Part shown: one piece after another, positions 17,016 through 25,397 of the stretch
Position numbering within the stretch: position 1 is the stretch's first letter
Layout: every line of letters starts with the position of its first letter
Assembly: GCF_003601975.1 (NCBI RefSeq)
Contig: NZ_QZWZ01000058.1
Location: 1-33,409, forward strand
Direction: 5' to 3'
Length of the DNA stretch: 33,409 nucleotides
From: Mesorhizobium waimense
GTDB lineage: Bacteria; Pseudomonadota; Alphaproteobacteria; Rhizobiales; Rhizobiaceae
Notes under the pieces: generated by a model
What the model saw: only the letters and a program-made list of their open reading frames with translations
Database searches by the model: none
Told to the model about the DNA's origin: nothing
Program-made: the position numbers and the translations under genes

Positions 17016-17312
17016 TCAGACCGCGAGATGCGTCGGGATGCGCAGATGCCGTCGAACGACGTCGGCGAAAAGCGGATCGCGCTTGGCGGCCCAGACAGCG
17101 GCAACATGGCCGATCGCCCAGATGGCGATGCCGACGAGCCAGAGACGCAGCCCCAGCCCCACGGCGCCAGCGAGCGTCCCGTTCATGATGGCAATGGCGC
17201 GCGGGGCGCCGCCGAGCAGGATCGGCTCGGTCAGCGCGCGGTGCACAAGGACCGTATAACCCGGCACTACATAATCGGGCATTGGGCCGCCCTGTTCGAC
17301 AGCGCCCGCCAT
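17016..17312 (-). CDS. trbD: TrbD, VirB3-like inner-membrane protein
   Basis: This 98-residue protein carries the TrbD signature VHRALTEPILLGGAPR, followed by two adjacent hydrophobic helices (about residues 41-76). It works with TrbE at the inner membrane. The ATG at 17312 overlaps the trbC stop in an ATGA; a second ATG at 17282 would give 88 residues. The same frame stays open far upstream (to 17801), but that part is antisense-like overlap with trbC and trbB and is not counted. Confidence 0.9.
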   Translation of the reverse strand: MAGAVEQGGPMPDYVVPGYTVLVHRALTEPILLGGAPRAIAIMNGTLAGAVGLGLRLWLVGIAIWAIGHVAAVWAAKRDPLFADVVRRHLRIPTHLAV

Positions 17313-17644
17313 CAGACCAGCGCCCCGCCGCCGAACGAGAAGAACGACAGGAAGAAGCTCGACGCCGCGAAGGCGATGGACAGGCCGAACACGATCTGGA
17401 TGAGCCGGCGGAAGCCGCCCGACGTGTCGCCGAAGGCGAGCGTCAGGCCCGTGACGATGATAATGATCACGGCCATGATCTTGGCGACCGGGCCTTCGAT
17501 CGACTGGAGGATCTGTTGCAGCGGCTGTTCCCACGGCATCGACGAGCCGGAGGCATAAGCGGGCGCGGCCATCACCAGGATGAGCGTGGGAACGGAAACG
17601 GTCATGGCAAAACGATGGCGCGCAAGGCGCAGGCGTTGGATCAT
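17312..17644 (-). CDS. trbC: TrbC, VirB2-like pilin
   Basis: This 110-residue pilin precursor has a long signal sequence (cleavage probably after AYA near residue 31) and two hydrophobic helices (IMAVIIIIVTGLTLAF and IVFGLSIAFAASSFFLSFF) separated by a charged loop. In the Trb system the pilin is trimmed and cyclised by the TraF peptidase, which is encoded here at 26.6-27.1 kb. Both ends overlap neighbours (trbB stop, trbD start). Confidence 0.93.
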   Translation of the reverse strand: MIQRLRLARHRFAMTVSVPTLILVMAAPAYASGSSMPWEQPLQQILQSIEGPVAKIMAVIIIIVTGLTLAFGDTSGGFRRLIQIVFGLSIAFAASSFFLSFFSFGGGALV

Positions 17645-18657
17645 GGATTTTCTCCTTCAGGGCTTTGGATGAGCAGGGGCGAAATTTCGTCGCCCTCGAT
17701 GACGGCTGGCGCGACGCGGTAATCACCGTCTTGGCGAAGGCCATCGACACGGGCGAGTTCGGACAGCCGGCGCGCGGAGCCGCGGCCGGAAAGGACGGCA
17801 ACCAGGTCGATCGTTTCGGCGATCAGCGCGCGTGGCACCGTGACGACGGCTTCCTGGATCAGCTGCTCCAAGCGGCGAAGCGCGCCCATGGCGCTGCCGG
17901 CGTGGATCGTGCCGAGGCCGCCGGGGTGGCCGGTGCCCCAGGCCTTCAACAGTTCGAGCGCCTCGGCCCCGCGCACCTCGCCAACCGGAATGCGGTCCGG
18001 GCGCATGCGCAGCGATGAGCGAACAAGATCAGATAGAGACGCGACGCCGTCTTTCGTGCGCATCGCCACGAGGTTCGGCGCGGCGCATTGCAGCTCGCGC
18101 GTATCCTCAATGATGACGACGCGATCGGCGGTCTTGGCCACCTCGGCCAGCAGTGCGTTGATCAGCGTGGTCTTGCCCGTGGATGTGCCGCCAGCGACCA
18201 GAATGTTCGCTCGGCTGGCAACGCCCTGGCGCAGTGCGTCCGCCTGGCGCGCCGACATGATCCCGGCCGCGACATAGTCTTCAAGGGTGAAGATGGCGAC
18301 GGCGGGCTTGCGGATCGCGAAGGCGGGCGCTGCAACGACGGGAGGAAGAAGCCCCTCGAAGCGCTCGCCCGTCTCGGGCAGCTCGGCCGAGACGCGTGGG
18401 GCGCCGGCATGAACTTCGGCGCCGACATGATGAGCAACCAGGCGGATGATGCGCTCGCCGTCCGCCGCCGACAGACGCTCTCCAGTGTCGGACAGGCCCT
18501 CGGACAGGCGATCGATCCACAAACGCCCATCGGGGTTGAGCATCACTTCGACGATGCCCGCGTCGTCGAGATAGCTCGCGATCGCAGGTCCGAGCGCTGT
18601 GCGCAACATGCGTGCGCCGCGCGCCAGACCTTCGGAATTGTGAGGCGAAGCTGCCAT
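17641..18657 (-). CDS. trbB: TrbB, VirB11-like traffic ATPase
   Basis: This 338-residue hexameric ATPase has a P-loop GGTSTGKT at 156-163, an Asp box VIIEDTRE at 181-188, Walker B VGEVRG at 225-230, and a His box GHPGGLGTIHAGS near 243-255. It powers pilus assembly and switching to DNA export. It is the first gene of the trb operon but is cut off from copG by the plus-strand toxin-antitoxin pair. Its own promoter must therefore lie in 18658-18950; a poor match (TTGAAA and TCTTAA boxes, 18709-18738 on the minus strand) is the best I see. A CCTGTCCC octamer touches its start codon. Confidence 0.96.
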   Translation of the reverse strand: MAASPHNSEGLARGARMLRTALGPAIASYLDDAGIVEVMLNPDGRLWIDRLSEGLSDTGERLSAADGERIIRLVAHHVGAEVHAGAPRVSAELPETGERFEGLLPPVVAAPAFAIRKPAVAIFTLEDYVAAGIMSARQADALRQGVASRANILVAGGTSTGKTTLINALLAEVAKTADRVVIIEDTRELQCAAPNLVAMRTKDGVASLSDLVRSSLRMRPDRIPVGEVRGAEALELLKAWGTGHPGGLGTIHAGSAMGALRRLEQLIQEAVVTVPRALIAETIDLVAVLSGRGSARRLSELARVDGLRQDGDYRVAPAVIEGDEISPLLIQSPEGENP

Positions 18658-19068
18658 CCTGTCCCCGTTTCGATCCGGGGGACATGGGCGGCCCCTGGAC
18701 GGGGATGATTAAGAGAGCCGCATCTCGATTGGTTTCAACACCTATGTCGAGGCGTAGTAGCGTAGCGTACAATTACAGGAGATTGGCGGGATCGTCCGGC
18801 GACCAGCATTGACGATCTCGCGCCAAATCTGTTCCGTTGTCGCCGCAAGCCCTGCGAGGCGACGATTCTTCCATCCGGTTCGCACGCGCAAGCGACCTCG
18901 CTGCGGCTGTTCAGCCTCTTCCAAACCGCCGACCGACGACAATCGATCCATTAAAACATATCATCGCATGGTGATGATATGTTTCCATATATCAGCTCTT
19001 GCAGATTTTGCACCAAATGATATGCTGAAGCGTATCACAGACCACCACTGATATATAAAGACATATCA
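18658..19068. promoter_or_regulatory. divergent region between trbB and the toxin-antitoxin pair
   Basis: About 410 bases. The trbB side is GC-rich with short G/C-run hairpins. The middle holds a 69-codon minus-strand frame (18742-18951) with no recognisable family. The right 120 bases are strikingly AT-rich and carry an array of TGATATG/CATATCA half-sites ahead of the antitoxin start. Confidence 0.55.
18954..18984. promoter_or_regulatory. 12-bp perfect inverted repeat, main operator of the toxin-antitoxin pair
   Basis: AAACATATCATC and GATGATATGTTT form a perfect 12-bp inverted repeat around a 7-base centre. Its core CATATCA/TGATATG recurs downstream as weaker pairs at 19018-19037 and 19049-19068, the last one ending at the base before the ATG. 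This is the pattern expected when an Xre-type antitoxin represses its own operon. Confidence 0.7.
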
Positions 19069-19653
19069 ATGCCCTACGCGACAGACGAGATTCTCCAGAC
19101 ACTCCGCGGTGCCCGCGAGTACAGCGGGCTCAGCCAGCGCGACCTCAGCGCCCGGATCGGAGTTCCGCAAAGCCATATTTCCAAGATCGAGAGCGGCGCG
19201 ACCGACCTCAGGCTTTCAAGCCTAGTTGAGTTCGCACGGGCGCTCGATTACGAACTGGTCCTGGTGCCGCGCAAGGCCCTGCCGGCGGTCGAAGCCATAG
19301 TCAGCAGCGCTTCGGCCACGCTCAGCGTCGAAGCCCGCCAACGTTCCCAGGTATTTCATCGCGCCCAGGCAGCCCTCGCAAGACTAAGCCGCGATGACCC
19401 CGAGGCCGCGGAAATCCGGCGTCTCGATCAGACACTGCGCGAGCTTGCGAACTTCCAGCTCGGCAAAAATGATCTCGAGGCGCTGCGCGCCATCGCCGAC
19501 AGACTGATGAAACTCCCGGCCGGTCCTGCCGCACTTCCCATCATCGAACGCGTCTCGCGGCAACTTAGAGGGCTGCGCAACAGGATCGCCCACGCGCTCC
19601 CGCAAGCGCCGCGCCCTGCCTACGAACTCGACGAGGATGACGAGGATGCCTGA
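19069..19653 (+). CDS. HipB-like antitoxin / Xre repressor with C-terminal extension
   Basis: This 194-residue protein has an N-terminal Cro/C1 helix-turn-helix (about residues 7-62: LRGAREYSGLSQRDLSARIG, PQSHISKIESG). A unique helical region of about 110 residues follows and ends in an acidic tail, YELDEDDEDA. Ordinary HipB antitoxins are only about 90 residues, so half of this protein is extra. It overlaps the start of hipA by 8-17 bases. No Shine-Dalgarno is evident, and an operator half-site lies directly before the ATG, so repression could also block initiation. The role is to neutralise HipA and repress the pair. Confidence 0.85.
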   Translation: MPYATDEILQTLRGAREYSGLSQRDLSARIGVPQSHISKIESGATDLRLSSLVEFARALDYELVLVPRKALPAVEAIVSSASATLSVEARQRSQVFHRAQAALARLSRDDPEAAEIRRLDQTLRELANFQLGKNDLEALRAIADRLMKLPAGPAALPIIERVSRQLRGLRNRIAHALPQAPRPAYELDEDDEDA

Positions 19654-20878
19654 CGTTTCCATCCTCGATGTCCGGCTCTACGGCGAGAAGATCGGAACGC
19701 TCACGCTCATTGCGGGCGATCGCACGCTGTTCGCCTTCGACAAGGCCTATATCGACAATCCAGAGCGACCGACGCTCAGCCTGTCGTTCAAGGACCAGTT
19801 CGGCCAGCTCCTGACCGAATTCCGACCCATAAATGTCAGAGTGCCGCCCTTCTTTGCGAACCTCCTGCCCGAAGGGCCGCTGCGGGCCTACCTTGCCGAG
19901 CGGGCGGGCGTGAACGAAAAGCGCGAATTCTTCCTGCTCTGGGTTCTCGGTCGCGACCTTCCCGGCGCGCTCACCATCGTGCCGGCGGACGCGGAAGCCT
20001 GGCCGGACCTCAAGGACGAGGGCGACGAGGACGCGCGCCGCACGCGTCGCACGAATGCCCTGCGATTTTCGCTGGCGGGCGTGCAGTTGAAGTTCTCGGC
20101 GGTGAAGAACGCTGGAAGGGGCGGAGGTCTTACGATTCCCGCCAACGGCGTCGGCGGTTCGTGGATCGTCAAACTTCCCTCGCAGGTCTACGGCGGTGTG
20201 CCAGAGAATGAGTTCTCGATGATGAGCTTGGCGGCGAAGCTCGGCATGGACGTGCCCGAGTTGCAGCTGCTTGACACCAATGCGATCGACGGCCTTCCCG
20301 AGGGAATGCGTAGTATGAAGGGCCACGCGCTCGCCATCCGGCGCTTCGACCGCACCGACGGCGGTCCGGTGCATATCGAGGATTTCGCCCAGGTGTTCGG
20401 TGTCTGGCCGGACGACAAATACAAGCGCGCAAGCGCGCGCAACATTGCGACTGTGCTTGGCGTTGAGGCCGGAGACGACAGCGCCGGCGAGTTCATCCGC
20501 CGGCTCGTCTTCAACACGCTGATTGGCAATGCCGACATGCACCTGAAGAACTGGTCGGTGATCTATCCCGACCGGCGGTCAGCGGCGCTCGCTCCAGCCT
20601 ATGATTTCGTGTCGACCATCCCCTACATCCGAGACGAGTTCGCCGCCATCAAATATGCCCGCACCAAGCGCATGCGGGAGCTCTCGCTCGACGAGCTCCG
20701 CTACCTCGCGGCGAAGGCGCACCTGCCCGAGAAGCTGGTTGTCGATACCGCGCGCGAAACCGTCACCCGATTCCGTGACGAATGGCCGGAGGCGAAGAAG
20801 ACGCTCCCCGTTGCGCGCGCCGTCGCCGACGCGATCGACGCTCACCTGCAAGACCTCGCGCTGATTGCCGAGGCCTGA
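19637..20878 (+). CDS. hipA: HipA-like serine/threonine kinase toxin
   Basis: This 413-residue protein has the HipA N-subdomain-1 (about 8-110, with PPFFANLLPEGPLRAYLAER) and a HipA C-terminal kinase domain. Visible kinase elements are the phosphorylatable loop ALRFSLAGVQLKFSA at 141-155, the ATP-side lysine in WIVKLPS (about 176-182), catalytic GNADMHLKN at 297-305 (Asp300, Asn305), and the metal-binding Asp323 in APAYDFVS. All key residues are present, so it should be active. Known HipA proteins phosphorylate glutamyl-tRNA synthetase and arrest growth. ATG at 19637 or 19646 overlaps the antitoxin stop. It lies on the strand opposite the transfer genes. Confidence 0.92.
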   Translation: MTRMPDVSILDVRLYGEKIGTLTLIAGDRTLFAFDKAYIDNPERPTLSLSFKDQFGQLLTEFRPINVRVPPFFANLLPEGPLRAYLAERAGVNEKREFFLLWVLGRDLPGALTIVPADAEAWPDLKDEGDEDARRTRRTNALRFSLAGVQLKFSAVKNAGRGGGLTIPANGVGGSWIVKLPSQVYGGVPENEFSMMSLAAKLGMDVPELQLLDTNAIDGLPEGMRSMKGHALAIRRFDRTDGGPVHIEDFAQVFGVWPDDKYKRASARNIATVLGVEAGDDSAGEFIRRLVFNTLIGNADMHLKNWSVIYPDRRSAALAPAYDFVSTIPYIRDEFAAIKYARTKRMRELSLDELRYLAAKAHLPEKLVVDTARETVTRFRDEWPEAKKTLPVARAVADAIDAHLQDLALIAEA

Positions 20879-20937
20879 ACAATGGGCTTGCAGCCGATGA
20901 TCCACGGACCTGCGCTGCCCGCGAGCCGCCTGTCCCT

Positions 20938-21393
20938 CTATCGCACGGGCACGCCGGGCTGCATTGGGTCGAGACCGCCATCGATGTCCTCGGATATCTC
21001 GTGCCGGAGCTTCGGTCCTTTCGCCAGCCGACGCCCCAGCGCGGTGACGAAGGCATCATAGCGCTCGCCAGCCTTGGCGTGGGCAGCCTGCGCTGCGGGC
21101 TCGGGCAACGCTGGTGTTGTCGCCAGCCAGAAGCGGACGAAAACAGCGAGCGTCTCCACGGCAATCGCGACATCGCGCTCCTGCCGTGTCATGCGGCGAT
21201 CGAGTTGGTCGAGCCGCTTGGTGATCGCCGCCTCCTGTCGCTCGGTGGCATCGGGCGACAGAAACGATTCGATGGCCGCCTCCGAGACAAGCGACCGTGA
21301 AAGATCTCGGCGCGCGGCATGTTCGACCAGCCTGCTCATGACCTTCGGATCGAGATAGACGGACAGGCGTTGTTTGCGGGGCGACGTTGCCAT
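20938..21393 (-). CDS. CopG-family (ribbon-helix-helix) regulator
   Basis: From ATG 21393 (GAGG just upstream, seven bases after the traG stop) this is a 151-residue protein. The N-terminal ribbon-helix-helix (about 5-48: KQRLSVYLDPKVMSRLVEHA, then a second helix) is followed by a helical segment and a membrane-like stretch (IAVETLAVFVRFWLATTPAL). This longer CopG type normally sits between traG and trbB in alphaproteobacterial conjugative elements and probably regulates transfer genes. Here the expected trbB neighbour is displaced by hipBA. Confidence 0.85.
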   Translation of the reverse strand: MATSPRKQRLSVYLDPKVMSRLVEHAARRDLSRSLVSEAAIESFLSPDATERQEAAITKRLDQLDRRMTRQERDVAIAVETLAVFVRFWLATTPALPEPAAQAAHAKAGERYDAFVTALGRRLAKGPKLRHEISEDIDGGLDPMQPGVPVR

Positions 21394-21400
21394 CGGAGCC

Positions 21401-23386
21401 TCACATATCCACACCGTCGCCGGGGTCGAGCGACGCCTGTCGCGCAATGCCTTGCATCAGTCGCGTCAATCGACGATTGCGGGCAACATTGTCTTCGTCG
21501 CCGTGGTCAAGGTGATCGATCTCGAATTCGTTCTCGGTCGAAGGCTTCACGACCTGCTCGACGCGGCTGAGCTCAGGTTGCCGACGACGCTCGGACTCAG
21601 TTGTATCGTCATCTGTGGCCGACGGCGCCGACGTGGCTTCGGCAATCCGGGGACGGGAAGGCAGAGGCAGTTTCGTCCAGTCGTCCGGTCTCCCCTCCAC
21701 TGCTGCCACCAACGCCGGAGGCGGAGAGATACGCTCCCGGAAGCGAGCATCCTCATGATAGCGCGCCTTTTTGGCGCGGATCGGTGGCGCACCCGAGACC
21801 ATGACAATCTCGTCGGTGGCCGGCAGTTGCATCACTTCACCCGGCGTGAGCAGCGGACGAGCCGTCTCGGAGCGTGAGACCATGAGATGACCGAGCCACG
21901 GCGACAAGCGGTGGCCGGCATAGTTCCTCATTGCCCTCATCTCGGTCGCTGTTCCCAGCGCGTCGGACACCCGCTTGGCCGTGCGCTCATCATTGGTGGC
22001 AAAGCTTACCCGGACATGGCAATTGTCGAGGATCGAGTTGTTTGCGCCGTACGCCCGCTCGATCTGATTCAGGGATTGAGCGATCAGGAAGCTTTTCAGG
22101 CCGTAGCCGGCCATGAAGGCGAGCGCAGACTCGAAGAAGTCGAGACGGCCAAGCGCCGGGAACTCGTCGAGCATCAGGAGCAGCCGGTGCCCTTGTGCCC
22201 TCACCTGGAGATCTTCAGTCAGGCGGCGACCGATCTGATTGAGGATCAGGCGAATGAGCGGCTTGGTCCGGTTGATGTCGGACGGCGGCACGACGAGGTA
22301 GAGTGTCGTTGGATGCTTGTCGTCGACAAGATCGGTGATGCGCCAGTCGCAGCGGCGGGTCACCTCTGCCACGACAGGATCGCGGTAGAGGCCAAGGAAC
22401 GACATGGCGGTGGAGAGCACGCCAGAGCGCTCGTTGTCGGATTTGTTCAAGAGCTCCCGCGCGGCGCTGGCGATGACCGGGTGCGGACCGGCTTCACCCA
22501 GATGCGCCGTTTTCATCATCGCGGACAGCGTCGATTCGATCGGACGCTTTGGATCGGAGAGGAAGCCGGCCACGCCGGCAAGCGTCTTGTCCTGCTCGGC
22601 GTAGAGAACATGCAAGATCGCGCCGACCAGCAGGGCATGGCTGGTTTTCTCCCAATGGTTTCGCCTCTCGAGCGAGCCTTCGGGATCGACCAGGATGTCG
22701 GCGATGTTTTGCACGTCGCGGACTTCCCATTCGCCGCGGCGCACCTCGAGCAATGGATTGTAGGATGAGGATTTCGGATTGGTGGGATCGAACAGCAGGA
22801 CACGGCCATGCCTGGCGCGGAAGCCCGCGGTGAGTTGCCAATTCTCGCCCTTGATGTCGTGAACGACGGCTGAGCTCGGCCAGGTCAGCAGTGACGGGAC
22901 GACGAGGCCCACACCCTTGCCCGAACGTGTGGGCGCGAAGCACAGCACGTGCTCCGGTCCATCGTGGCGCAGATAGGCGCCGTCAAATCGCCCAAGCACC
23001 ACGCCATCGGAGCCGAGAAGGCCAGTTGCCTTGACCTCCTGCTTGTCGGCCCAGCGGGCGGAGCCGTAGGTCTCGACCTTCTTGGCCTCGCGAGCCCGCC
23101 AGACCGACATGCCGATGGCGACAGCGACGCAGGCGAAACCGCCGGAAGCCGCGATAAAGGCTCCCTCCACGAAGATCGACGGAGCGTAGGCATCGAAGCC
23201 ATACCACCACCAGAAGAAGGACGGCGGAAGGTAAAACGGGAAGCCCAGGACACGGAACCATGGCCTGCCGAGCTCGGGCTGGAACGCCAGGCGCCAGGCC
23301 ACCCACTCCGTCGCGCCCCAGGTCGTGAAAAGTACGATCATCAAGACGGCGAGGATCTGGCCCCAGAGTATCTTGGTGGCGGACAT
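21401..23386 (-). CDS. traG: TraG, VirD4-like coupling protein
   Basis: This 661-residue type IV coupling protein brings the relaxase-DNA complex to the channel. It has N-terminal membrane helices (about 8-30 and 72-95), a P-loop APTRSGKGVG at 151-160, VVHDIKGENWQLTAGFR after it, and a Walker B LLLMLDEFPALGRL near 400. The C-terminus is acidic and polar, as usual. It follows the relaxase gene after 27 bases and precedes copG. Confidence 0.96.
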   Translation of the reverse strand: MSATKILWGQILAVLMIVLFTTWGATEWVAWRLAFQPELGRPWFRVLGFPFYLPPSFFWWWYGFDAYAPSIFVEGAFIAASGGFACVAVAIGMSVWRAREAKKVETYGSARWADKQEVKATGLLGSDGVVLGRFDGAYLRHDGPEHVLCFAPTRSGKGVGLVVPSLLTWPSSAVVHDIKGENWQLTAGFRARHGRVLLFDPTNPKSSSYNPLLEVRRGEWEVRDVQNIADILVDPEGSLERRNHWEKTSHALLVGAILHVLYAEQDKTLAGVAGFLSDPKRPIESTLSAMMKTAHLGEAGPHPVIASAARELLNKSDNERSGVLSTAMSFLGLYRDPVVAEVTRRCDWRITDLVDDKHPTTLYLVVPPSDINRTKPLIRLILNQIGRRLTEDLQVRAQGHRLLLMLDEFPALGRLDFFESALAFMAGYGLKSFLIAQSLNQIERAYGANNSILDNCHVRVSFATNDERTAKRVSDALGTATEMRAMRNYAGHRLSPWLGHLMVSRSETARPLLTPGEVMQLPATDEIVMVSGAPPIRAKKARYHEDARFRERISPPPALVAAVEGRPDDWTKLPLPSRPRIAEATSAPSATDDDTTESERRRQPELSRVEQVVKPSTENEFEIDHLDHGDEDNVARNRRLTRLMQGIARQASLDPGDGVDM

Positions 23387-23413
23387 AGAAGCGGTCCTTT
23401 CTTCAACAGGAGG

Positions 23414-25153
23414 TTAGAGGCCGAGCCCACGCATGCGGGCGAAGCTCCAGTCGATGCCGCCGTCATTGCGAGCGACGCCAGAGACGTGGCGGCCAAGATG
23501 TTTTTCCAGGGACGGCGTCCAGGGCACCAGTTGGAAACTGAGGCCGTCATCGATCATGGCGAAGCGGCCGGACGCGAGCGTGAAACGTCGCCGGTAGGAA
23601 CCGGTGACGTGTTCGCCGCCGCGGGCGCGGTTAAAAGGCTGGCCGGTTTCGGCCGAGAGCTTTTCGCCGAGCGCCTCCAACTCGCGGCGACGCAGCGTGT
23701 CGATCAGGTTGCGGGTGAAGGTTGTGCGTTGGCCATGCCGCGCGCCGAGGCCCTGTTGGACGAGATGGTCCGCACGGCGCTTCATCGCCTGCCGCACCTC
23801 GGCGCCGAAGCCGCCTTCGGATAGTGCAATCGGTTCGCGGGCGATATTCTGGCGGTCAAGCCAAGTTGCGCCGGCGGCGGTGGTCTGCCGCTCAATGTCG
23901 AGATCGGAACGGACAGCGAGCGCCGCGCGCCCGTGCCCCTGCGCGTCATGGAACTTGCGCAGCTCGACGATCGAACCCGGAGCGCTGTCGCCCGCGGCGT
24001 CGAGGTCGGACAGCTTGATGTGATGTGTGCGGCCGTCGGTGCCATCGACCACGGCGTAGGCGCTGCCCTTCAGCTCATCATCGAGACCGCGGTCGACCAG
24101 CCGACCCACGATCGGCGTGTCGAGGCGCTCCGCCGCCAGCACATAATTCGCCGAGCCGCGCTCGACGCCCTGTTCTGTCAGGGCGCGGTGCATCCGCTTG
24201 ATGATGTCACCGCGTTCGCCAAGTTCGCGCAGCGTCGCCTCGGCCTTGTCGTCGATCATCCATTGGCCCGGGCCGACCTGTTCGGCAAGGCCAAGGGTTT
24301 CGAGCTTGCGCATCCGCCCGACCTTCAGCACGTGATACTCGTCGGGCTGGCCGTTCAGGGTGGAGGCAAGGTCGATGACGCCTCGGTCGCGCCCGTCGCG
24401 AACAAGTTGCCGGTCAAGCTGGGTCCAACGTTCGGCGTCGACCTGGCGCTGCAGATTTCGGCGGATGTCGAGATCGCTGCGCGGGCCGAGCTCCTGCGTA
24501 ACAAGATCGGCCGCGCGCGCGCGCATCCCCTCCTTGATGTAATCGCGCGAGATCACGAGATCTTGCCCGTCATCAGCGTGGCCGCGCAGGATGATGTGAA
24601 GGTGCGGGTTGTCGGTGTTCCAGTGATCGACGCCGGCCCAATCGAGCTTCGTGCCGAGGTCCTTTTCCATCTGCCCCATCAGATCGCGGGCGAAGGATTT
24701 GAGGTCCGCCATGTCGACGGCATCTTCGGGCGAGACGATGAAGCGGAAGTGGTGCCGATCATCGCCGCACCGCTCGGCAAAAGCACCGCCATCCACCGCA
24801 TCGGCTTCCGGCCCGAACAGCCTTGCCTTCTCCCCGTCACGGGTGACGCCCTCGCGGCGAAGATAGGTGAGATGGGCCGCAAGCGGCGCTGCGCGCGCGT
24901 GATGACGCACGAGCCGCGTCTTGATGATCACGGCTCGCGAGCGGCCGGTGAGGAGACGATTGGCGCGCACGCTCGCCGTGCGGCCACGCCCGAAGGTCGA
25001 GCGATTGCCCGGACTGATCCGGCCGGCGCGAGAGATACGAGCGCCGGCCTTCTGGGCGGCGGCAAGCGCCTGCGCGATGAAGGGCCTGGCGCGCTGGGCG
25101 CCAGACGAGCGGATGCGGCCGGGGCGGATTCGAAGATCGTCCTCGCCAGTCAT
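23414..25153 (-). CDS. rlxS: RlxS-type relaxase with DUF3363 domain
   Basis: From ATG 25153 the protein has 579 residues (an ATG at 25171 would add six). The N-terminal third is the relaxase: HHFRFIVSPEDA (about 134-145) and the metal-binding DHWNTDNPHLHIILRG (about 176-191) with its clustered histidines. The rest is DUF3363. It nicks one strand at oriT and pilots it into the recipient. Proteins of this type (RlxS) serve the Mesorhizobium symbiosis islands. The basic N-terminal tail (RPGRIRSSGAQRARPF) is typical. It is followed by traG. Confidence 0.93.
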   Translation of the reverse strand: MTGEDDLRIRPGRIRSSGAQRARPFIAQALAAAQKAGARISRAGRISPGNRSTFGRGRTASVRANRLLTGRSRAVIIKTRLVRHHARAAPLAAHLTYLRREGVTRDGEKARLFGPEADAVDGGAFAERCGDDRHHFRFIVSPEDAVDMADLKSFARDLMGQMEKDLGTKLDWAGVDHWNTDNPHLHIILRGHADDGQDLVISRDYIKEGMRARAADLVTQELGPRSDLDIRRNLQRQVDAERWTQLDRQLVRDGRDRGVIDLASTLNGQPDEYHVLKVGRMRKLETLGLAEQVGPGQWMIDDKAEATLRELGERGDIIKRMHRALTEQGVERGSANYVLAAERLDTPIVGRLVDRGLDDELKGSAYAVVDGTDGRTHHIKLSDLDAAGDSAPGSIVELRKFHDAQGHGRAALAVRSDLDIERQTTAAGATWLDRQNIAREPIALSEGGFGAEVRQAMKRRADHLVQQGLGARHGQRTTFTRNLIDTLRRRELEALGEKLSAETGQPFNRARGGEHVTGSYRRRFTLASGRFAMIDDGLSFQLVPWTPSLEKHLGRHVSGVARNDGGIDWSFARMRGLGL

Positions 25154-25397
25154 CTGAGAGATCCCGCACATCGTCTCAAGGCACGGAAATCACAGCGAAA
25201 ACACGGTTCTGGCGCGGTGCACCAAATCTTCGCACCTCGCGGAAATGCTGCATAACCTCTTGAAACAACACAACCGATCGCCGCCGCACCTCGCGGCCTT
25301 TTATCTCGCCATCTTCCGGTTGTTCTGCACACCTTCCGCCACCATCCACGCCACGGTGCGCTGGAGCTCGCGGTTGCGCGAAGACGCCGGCACGCAC
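25154..25397. other. gap between transglycosylase and relaxase genes; candidate oriT region
   Basis: About 240 bases with no convincing gene; overlapping short frames lack family similarity. It contains a 12-bp direct repeat CGCACCTCGCGG at 25231-25242 and 25285-25296, and an imperfect inverted repeat (CGCGGTGC at 25213-25220 against GCACCTCGCG at 25232-25241). Repeats next to a relaxase gene are what an origin of transfer looks like, but no known nic sequence is recognised. Confidence 0.35.

Noticed and set aside
16318..17259. A 313-codon plus-strand frame opposite trbE and trbD.
   Set aside because: Antisense of genes with clear P-loop and family motifs; no domain or ribosome site.
18742..18951. 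A 69-codon minus-strand frame upstream of trbB.
   Set aside because: A short phrase (RTGWKNRRLAGLAA) looks faintly DNA-binding, but there is no ribosome site and no family match I can defend.
23933..25255. A 440-codon plus-strand frame opposite the relaxase gene.
   Set aside because: Antisense shadow caused by GC-rich codon use; the minus strand has the relaxase metal-binding motif.
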